Of a DNA stretch of 64,000 bases, positions 57,774 through 64,000 are shown piece after piece. Where the stretch lies: NCBI RefSeq assembly GCF_003589595.1, contig NW_020654422.1, positions 6,816,338 to 6,880,337 of the forward strand. The letters run 5' to 3'. Source of the stretch: Hyposmocoma kahamanoa. Lineage: Eukaryota > Arthropoda > Insecta > Lepidoptera > Cosmopterigidae. Numbering within the stretch: the stretch's first letter is position 1; the number at the start of each line of letters is the position of its first letter. A program made the translations under genes and the position numbers. The notes under the pieces were generated by a model, which saw only the letters and a program-made list of their open reading frames with translations, had not been told where the DNA came from and did no database searches.

Positions 57774-58018
57774 TTAGTAGCAGTAGAGCTCCTTGTGAAA
57801 CGTCCAGGGAAGCATTGCCACCTTACCTATTTCTGCCGCCAAGCAGTAATGTTAGCATTACTGTGTTCCGGTTTTGAAGGTTAAAGGTGCTGGTGAAATT
57901 ACAGGCACGTGGGACTTGTGTGTGAAGCTCTGAGTGGCACTGCAATTGTTATGAACAGGCATGAGCTCACCATCAGGCGCACGACTAATTCGTCACATCA
58001 CTTGATGTTATAAAAAAA
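57774..58018 (+). repeat. Family A repeat copy with internal deletion
   Basis: It begins TTAGTAGCAGTAGAGCTCC, skips from GGGACTTGTG to GTGAAGCTCTGAGTGGC, and ends CACTTGATGTTATAAAAAAA. Confidence 0.88.
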
Positions 58019-58020
58019 TA

Positions 58021-58628
58021 CCAATGTTTTAGCTAATCATATAGGGCAAATCAAGCTTCATTCAGCTCTATATTTTCGATAAAAACGGCCCAAAGTACAT
58101 AGTGTCAAGCTCGATGTATTCTTGAATGTACCTGCCATAAATATACGGTTTACTCAATGCTACTATCTAACTAATAATATTTACATAATTATTTGTTCTA
58201 ATATGAACTTACGCACTTAGGATAAAATAGATTCGCAGATTAGAAAACTTTTCAGGGCAGAGAATAGTCCAAGAACTCTTTATTAAGGAGAACGAAAACA
58301 AAATAAGGTGGCTTATTTACGGACTAAATAGGCAACGTAATTATCCCACGGAATCCCTGGGCAATTCCACTGTTTAAGAAAGATAAACGCGAGGGTAAGA
58401 AAACTATTCTCGCAAAACTTGTAACTTCGCTCCAATCACAATGGCCTGTTGAAATTGGATACGTTCTATATACGTCGAAACTTTAATTAGAATTAGGATA
58501 AATGTTTCTTTGTATACTGAAATAGAAAAATATAACCTAAACTAAACGAAGCGAGGTGTACCACATAATACTCACCTAACATTTTCAATCGATATATTTT
58601 AAAAATAAAGCATGTCTTATTACCGAGT
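58021..58628. other. AT-rich stretch, nothing recognised
   Basis: No supported feature was found. Confidence 0.45.
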
Positions 58629-59125
58629 GCGCAAACTCTTCTTCCTCCAATTCTTGATTATGCCGATGCCTACTATCTGAATTTAACCGAAGAACAGCTC
58701 AAAAAGCTCGAAAACTTTTGCATTCGTTTCATTTATGGTCTGAGGAAATGTGATCAAGTCTCCATTCCATTTTTTTGCGGTAAATGGTTACCGTAAGGAA
58801 CTGAAGTGGTTACCCATCAGACTTCTCAGAAATGCTCTTATTCTTAATCGTCTTTATGGCATCTTATTCATTCCTCCCACACCACCTTATCGTAAGGAAC
58901 GTTTTATTTAAATTCGTTCATCAATCCAACCCCCGACTTCTGCGCTCATCTTGAACTCTGCAACTTAAGATGCCTTTGCATACCTCCCAGTACTACGACG
59001 CTCTACCATTGTGTATTCAACAAGCTAAATCATTGCATCATTTAAAAATATGATATATACGCGGGGCGCACTTTAAGTTTCCGGAATGAATAAGAAAAAA
59101 ATACTATCAATGGTCAAACATGAAT

Positions 59126-59789
59126 TTATTGTTTTTCAAAATATTCGCCGTTAGCGCTAATGCACTTTTTGATACGAATGAACCAATTTTGAAAACATTT
59201 ATGCCACTCCTCCATGACAATCTCTGAAACATATTTTTCATACTCTTCGACAGCCTCTTCAGGTGATAAAAATCGTTGACCGCGTAACTGGTTCTTAATT
59301 TTTGGAAAGAAATAAAAGTCACCAGGTGCCAGGTTGGGACTGTAAGCAGGATAGCTCATAAGGTCAACGTTGTTCACGTTCAAAAATTCATTCATCTGTC
59401 TGGCCGTGTGAGAATTGACATTATCGTGGTGCAAGATGATACGGCGTTTACGGTTATTTTTACGGAGTTTGTCAATAACTTCCGGCAAACAAATGGTCGT
59501 ATACCAATCACTATTCACGGTACAACGATTCTCCAAAGCAACAGTAGCCACGTGTCCAGTTTTATTAAAAAAAGAAGCAATCATCCTTTGCTTTGCACGC
59601 GCGCCACTTTGGTTAGTTTTGGCTCATCTCGAAAGACCCATACGCTCGATTGCTGCTTTGTTTTGGGATCGTAACTATAAACTGATGTTTCGTCACCTGT
59701 TACTACGTCCCACACAAAAATTTGACGCTCCTTCGTTGAATCTGGTAAGCATGGCATTGCACCAAGTGACGCGATCCGTTTTTTGAGCC
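59126..59789 (-). pseudogene. Mariner 2 transposase, catalytic part
   Basis: Codons between 59789 and 59585 encode the region with the first catalytic Asp (GDETSVYSYD) but with frameshifts. The downstream 152-residue frame (59584-59126) carries LHHDNVNSH (D54) and LAPGDFYFF (D89), again with 34 residues between them (DD34D). It ends NGEYFEKQ as in mariner 1. Unlike mariner 1 it retains the MIASFFNKTG segment. Opposite-strand frames of 82-123 codons are shadows. Confidence 0.88.
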
Positions 59790-60203
59790 TCAGTCAAATT
59801 TTGTGGGATCCACCGAGAGCACAGCTTTTTCACACCCAAATGTTTGGGTAGTATTGATTGTATTTGACTCATGCCTATGCCTAGAGATTCTCATTCTCAT
59901 TCCAAAAATCTCATGGTATGTCACATGCCTGCCTGTTTTGATCATACGGCGCACAGCATCGATGTTTTTGTTGTTCACAGTAGTGGACGGGCGACCATTA
60001 CGAAATTCGTCACTGTGCTTCACACGACCGCGTTTGAATTCTGCAAAGTAGCTATAAATAGTCGTCTTGCATGGTGCTTCATCGCCAAAAGCAGTTTCAA
60101 ACTGAACGAAGCTCCGCTGAACTGTTAAATTACACTTAAAGTCGTAAAAAATCATACTACGAAAATTTTCACGAGTAAAATCCATGGTGATGTAGACAAC
60201 CAA
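59790..60203 (-). pseudogene. Mariner 2 transposase, N-terminal part
   Basis: The frame encodes the DNA-binding region: after an 8-residue extension, FTRENFRSMIFYDFKCNLTV, then FGDEAPCKTTIYSYFAEFKR with the helix-turn-helix, DGRPST-like NGRPSTTVNN, and RMIKTGRHVTYHEI. After about residue 98 the reading frame shifts (FGMRMRISRHRHESN is out of frame) and the frame ends early. It would bind the inverted ends if intact. Confidence 0.85.
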
Positions 60204-60612
60204 TTTCTAAAATGACGCCACAATGTAAAAACAAGTGACAGTCAGATTAAACAAACTGTATTCTATAGCCAAAGAGTACCATTTTCAAATGTTGTAATTA
60301 CTTTTTAAATATTGTTTATGTAAGTGGCCAGTTCCGGAAACTTATGTAGTATCTTTATGTATCGCTTTATTTATATAAAATTTGTAATATGTAAATGTAT
60401 GTAATTTATTTATCGATTTTATATCTATTGATTTCTGAATGTTCATACACCGTCGTCTTTTCCCTGTGAGTTATAATTACACCCATCCAAAGGTTGTTTG
60501 GCAGAAATCGCTTAAAGCGATAAGACCGCCCATTGTACCGCTGCTTATTTCTTTTTATTTTAATTGTATTGTATTTGTTCCCCTTTTTGGTATACAATAA
60601 AATACAAATACA

Positions 60613-61717
60613 AATATATATATGTACAAAATTTTTGTATTGTATTGTAAGTATTTGCAACAGTAAAATCCAAGAATGGTGTCAAGTGTAACAATATATC
60701 AGCGTACAAAACGTAGTGTATTCATGTACGTAGACATAGAGGTGATTACAACTATTATTTTTTTACTACTACTTCAAAAAAATCTTACCGTGATATTCAT
60801 TTTAACATTTAGTCTATAAATATCCCACTACCAGGTACAAAACGGGAAAAGCATACATAATTTCATTCCCTGTCAATTACGCTGCGGGTGGTTTTTGTGA
60901 CCGCGGCAAACGCGGTATTCGTGAACATTTCAACGACTAGAAATGTTCGTCATTAGTTAAATTTGTTTTTTACCGTCTGCCTTATAATGGATTGCTGAAA
61001 TTGTTTTATACATACGCACACGCCACATCTATAAAAAATGAGATTACTTAGTGACCTACCTAGTCACTTATTTCGCACTCAGGTGAATAAAATAACCAAG
61101 ATCGGTTCCATAGTAAATAACATAAGGCCGTGTCGTTTATTATATTTAGATTCCACCAGTAATAAAGTAAATCTCTTTAAGCTTAGTAATCATATTCTAG
61201 GGAATGTTCCGTGGCGAATAGAAATACCATTCTACATATGAGGCGCCGGGAAGAGCCTCAGTGAGCCACTCAGTCGTATGTTGCGTACGTGATTACTCTC
61301 TAAATATTCCACTTTATTGTGCAATCCTCTCCTTGTCATGTGAAGAAACGATGCCTGGAGATGGCTCTGAATAATTTAGCCGGTCGGCGGCGGATGTACC
61401 ATTTATCCAAATTGTCGTCTCCGACACGCCAGACCGGGAGTTAAAAATGAATGAGCCGTCAGTTTCGATTTGCACTCACACGGATTCACCTCAAAAAGCT
61501 CTATATAATACCAAGACATGTATACAGCAATGACACTTTACACGTATGTTGGTGTTTGTCACGTATATTGTTACGTAGCGCGTAACTTCCACTGTTCCAT
61601 TCGTGAACTCTTGCTCTAGCGACTTAAGGATGTGATCGAAAAGTCCAAACAGGTCTCCAAATAGAAATCTGCTTACGATGATAGTTTGGGTATGATTAAG
61701 CAATAGAGCAGTAGATT
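60613..61717. other. Unassigned stretch
   Basis: A 67-codon frame at 61038-61241 is unrecognised. A GC-richer block at 61240-61490 is single-copy here and could be regulatory. Confidence 0.35.
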
Positions 61718-62023
61718 TTAGTAGCAGTAGATTTCCTTGTGAAAAAGTTCGTCCAGGGTAGTACTGCCACCTTACCTATTTCTGCCGCCAAGCGTAATAT
61801 CAGCATTATTGAGTTCCGATTTTGAAGGGTAAGGGTGCTGGTGAAAATACAGGCACATGGAATTTGTCAACTTATGTCTCAGGATAAGGAGCGCAATGGA
61901 AGTGCCCCTCAGATCTTTGCGATTTAAAACTCTGAGTGGCACTGCAACTCTTATGGACAGGCGTGTAGCTTACCATCAGGCGCACGACTTGTTTGTCCCG
62001 TCACTTAATGTTATAAAAAAATA
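61718..62023 (+). repeat. Family A repeat copy, near full length
   Basis: It begins TTAGTAGCAGTAGATTTCC and ends CACTTAATGTTATAAAAAAA. This is one of the most complete copies and a good reference for the family. Confidence 0.9.
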
Positions 62024-62025
62024 AA

Positions 62026-62060
62026 TAACAAGCACAGACATTGACAACAAGCACAGATTT
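62026..62060. repeat. Short tandem duplication
   Basis: AACAAGCACAGA occurs twice, 18 bp apart, directly after the family A A-tail. Confidence 0.85.
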
Positions 62061-63351
62061 AGATATAATATAGCTGTGGTAACAAGTTCGTGGCCTATTT
62101 TAAGTAAAATGGACTAGTTTCCATAAAAATGTTTAACTAGTCGTCGGAAAATTAAATGTTTCTTGAAAACCTTGGATACGTGAGCTTTATTAGCCCCAGT
62201 GGGAACGAAATGGCTCATAATTATAGCAATATTTGAATTGCCTTTTTCCATAAACAACAATCGCATGCTCACAGACTATTCTGAATGCGGCAGAATGATT
62301 ATTTTCGGTGTCTGTTTCCACGTGTAGATATCGCCACCTCCGCCACCGCTGCTCTGGGCTAATTAATCTATTTTAATCTGCAAATTAATTAGTCGTATTT
62401 CGGAGCAGGTATAATTATTTTGTATTCTGCCATTTCGAAATAACGAGTATTATAATTTAATGAAAGCTCGTAGAAATAAAAGGTGCGAACGATACCAAAT
62501 TTCAACGGAGGGTCGATCGTTTGAAACAGAAATGTCGAAATTGTGTAGTGGATAACACTATTTCTCCGGCAGGCATAAAACTGTAGGGGCAGGTAAATCA
62601 AATAATAAAGGAAAATTCTATTATAGTCCCCGACCTGATAGCCGAAGATTTTTTTCGATAAAGAATTATACCTTTCTTTAGCGGAAAGGCTGTGTAAAAA
62701 TTTACGAGATGTAATAAAGTTATGTTAGTGAAAGTGAAGTAGGTACGCTTAGATACCACTGTATATAATGCGCAACAATAAAACCTTATTATTACTTTTT
62801 ATTCAATGGGCGCTGTAAAAATTATACAAGATATTATGTAGATACGCATGATTCTGTCGAGCACAAAAATGTTAAATATCAGAGTTGTATACGACCATAA
62901 AAAATCAATCGCCTATTTTAAGAAGTCCTAGTTGATACTACAGATATGATAATTTTAGAAACGTAAGAAGGGTTTATCGTTTTATTTTTCGTTTTGACAT
63001 CCCATTATAACTTCCTTTCTTAATTTCCTGTATACGCTTGAACAAAATATCGTTATCGTTGCTATGGCATACATTTATGTAGGTAATTGCTGCTCAAAAC
63101 TCATCAACGCTGACCGCGTCGTTATTAACTGCCATCGAATACTCGATGTTAACTGCCATCAAATCTTCCAGTGAGTAGGTTTACGGCACACATATCACGA
63201 TATAAGCTGGGCTAGTTTGAACTGCACAAAAACTGGTTTAGAAATTCCCCATCAGAAAACACCATCTGAAAATTCATCCCCTGAACATAATTATTGTTCA
63301 TGCTCCGGACAACCTAAATTCAAAGCTTTTTATGCAGCTCCACATTGACCA
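62061..63351. other. Unassigned stretch
   Basis: Includes an island at 62310-62400 with CTAATTAATC and its inverted form (62359-62392). No gene recognised. Confidence 0.35.
62310..62400. promoter_or_regulatory. Block with paired homeodomain-like sites
   Basis: CTAATTAATC near 62359 and AAATTAATTAG near 62382 form an inverted pair beside a GC-richer segment. It may be regulatory; evidence is motif-only. Confidence 0.2.
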
Positions 63352-63413
63352 TGAAGCTTCATTCACATCATGCAGCTTTTATTTTGATCGAGTATTACTT
63401 ATTTGACAGTAAT
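63352..63413. repeat. Half copy of the 30679-30824 palindromic family
   Basis: GAAGCTTCATTC starts the match, and positions 63389-63413 are identical to the complement of 30696-30720 (25 bp). Confidence 0.8.
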
Positions 63414-63516
63414 GCTCTGGCCACACAGAGGCGGCCGCGGAAGCGTTCGCGGGAATTTTTGTAATGTACGAGTTTATATGAACGCTTCCGCGGTCGCCTC
63501 TGTGTGGCTCGAGCAT
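63412..63516. mobile_element. GC-rich palindromic element
   Basis: Arms about 63412-63448 and 63480-63516 are inverted copies (ATGCTCTGGCCACACAGAGG with GGCCGCGGAAGCGTTC), with about 30 bp between. It is a MITE-like or foldback structure. Confidence 0.85.
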
Positions 63517-63522
63517 AAAGGT

Positions 63523-63764
63523 TGATTCACGTTACACCCGTGCCGGGGCCGGGCCGTGTTTCGGTCGTGCGCCGGCCGTGTCACGGTCAAAATATCTATA
63601 TTATGCTTTTGTATGAACTAATTCATGTTACACCGGGCCAATTTCTTACCCCGATCGGAACACTACCTGCCGGTTTAACATGAATTAGTTCATTTAAAAG
63701 CATACTATAGATATTTTCCTGTGCCAGGAGCACACGGCCCAGCCTCGGCATGGAACGTGAATCA
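63523..63764. mobile_element. 242-bp palindromic MITE-like element
   Basis: The ends TGATTCACGTT (63523) and AACGTGAATCA (to 63764) are exact inverses. Inner arms 63588-63638 and 63670-63717 are also inverted copies (TATGCTTTTGTATGAACTAA versus the complement near 63680-63705). Nearly the whole element can fold on itself. No target duplication is clear. Confidence 0.85.
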
Positions 63765-63777
63765 GCCATTGTTTCGG

Positions 63778-64000
63778 NNNNNNNNNNNNNNNNNNNNNNN
63801 NNNNNNNNNNNNNNNNNNNNNNNNNNNNNNNNNNNNNNNNNNNNNNNNNNNNNNNNNNNNNNNNNNNNNNNNNNNNNNNNNNNNNNNNNNNNNNNNNNNN
63901 NNNNNNNNNNNNNNNNNNNNNNNNNNNNNNNNNNNNNNNNNNNNNNNNNNNNNNNNNNNNNNNNNNNNNNNNNNNNNNNNNNNNNNNNNNNNNNNNNNNN
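63778..64000. other. Assembly gap (N)
   Basis: Unknown bases to the end of the window. The gap begins 14 bp after the palindrome cluster. Confidence 1.

Larger units (their letters stand above)
59060..60351 (-). mobile_element. Mariner transposon 2 (cecropia-like), nested in a LINE
   Basis: The ends share TAAGTTTCCGGAA in inverted orientation (left near 59073, right near 60331-60343) and TA dinucleotides adjoin both. The element contains a complete-length but frameshifted minus-strand transposase. The right non-coding end (AACAAGTGACAGTCAGAT...) is closely similar to mariner 1. Confidence 0.88.
58629..60612 (+). mobile_element. 5'-truncated LINE split by mariner 2
   Basis: The left part (58629-59057) encodes, in shifting frames, LDYADAYYLNLTEEQLKKLE, FCIRFIYGLRKCD, RKELKWLPIRLLRNALI, RLYGILF and DALPLCIQQAKSLHHFK. 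These match the C-terminal region of insect LINE reverse transcriptases, usual forms including RLKWLPI and WN.LP. The right part (60352-60612) is a matching type of LINE 3' UTR (TTGTTTGGCAGAAATCGC, AAGCGATAAGACCGCCC, GGTATACAATAAAATAC). Mariner 2 lies between. Confidence 0.75.

Noticed and set aside
59408..60128. Plus-strand frames in mariner 2
   Set aside because: Shadows of the minus-strand transposase.
61038..61241. 67-codon frame as a gene
   Set aside because: Short, no domain, AT-rich surroundings.

Overview
The window reads as a piece of a lepidopteran (moth or butterfly) nuclear genome, about 63.8 kb followed by an assembly gap (N from 63778). The evidence is indirect but consistent: AT-rich DNA with no bacterial-style genes, cecropia-like DD34D mariners, several tRNA-derived SINEs, and LINE tails of types common in Lepidoptera (an RTE C-terminus ending GEAHVHQWTSSG, a Jockey/CR1-like C-terminus containing WNSLP, and the 3' tail ending TTTTTTGAAGTCGGTTA). 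No host protein-coding gene, spliced exon chain, rRNA or canonical tRNA gene could be recognised. Species and neighbouring genes cannot be told from this window.

Almost everything identifiable is transposable-element DNA. The dominant repeat, called family A here, has about 17 full, partial or interrupted copies on both strands (roughly 6% of the window). Its 3' end reads CACTTGATATTATAAAAAA. Around it lie tRNA-derived SINE families: SINE-1 at 16.3, 20.2, 36.4, 36.7, 47.5 and 56 kb; SINE-2 at 14.5 and 41.8 kb; SINE-3 at 35.0 kb; SINE-4 at 27.4 and 32.7 kb. There are also 3' ends of several LINE families.

Layout. 0-9 kb: microsatellite, two family A copies (one split by a 187-bp inverted-repeat element), a 233-bp MITE with a perfect 8-bp target duplication, and an RNase H-bearing LINE relic. 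9-16 kb: a family A copy split by a GC-rich poly(A)-ended insert, a LINE 3' end, an RTE end and SINE-2. 16-24 kb: a SINE-1 broken by family A, mariner 1, a 520-bp hAT-like element, a composite repeat, a 299-bp inverted-repeat element and a TTAA-flanked piggyBac-like element. 24-27 kb: little recognisable. 27-31 kb: the best coding content, a LINE with an intact-looking APE endonuclease and the start of a reverse transcriptase, but with RT motif A deleted and frameshifts. 31-45 kb: SINEs, a second copy of the 8-bp-TSD MITE and a second copy of the composite repeat in opposite orientation. 45-58 kb: sparse repeats and a 1.14-kb element with 21-bp terminal inverted repeats. 58-63.8 kb: mariner 2 nested in a LINE, then a cluster of palindromic elements running to the gap.

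No gene system works as a pathway here. The content is mobile elements inserted into each other, all apparently inactive by visible lesions or non-autonomous by size. GC-richer islands with homeodomain-like TAAT motifs (for example 2.29, 7.34, 57.08 and 62.31 kb) could be regulatory DNA of a distant host gene, but that is conjecture. The most novel-looking items are the conserved composite repeat (21.2 and 36 kb), the 1.14-kb TIR element (53.9-55.0 kb), the TSD-supported MITE pair (6.7 and 33.0 kb) and the palindrome cluster at the right edge.
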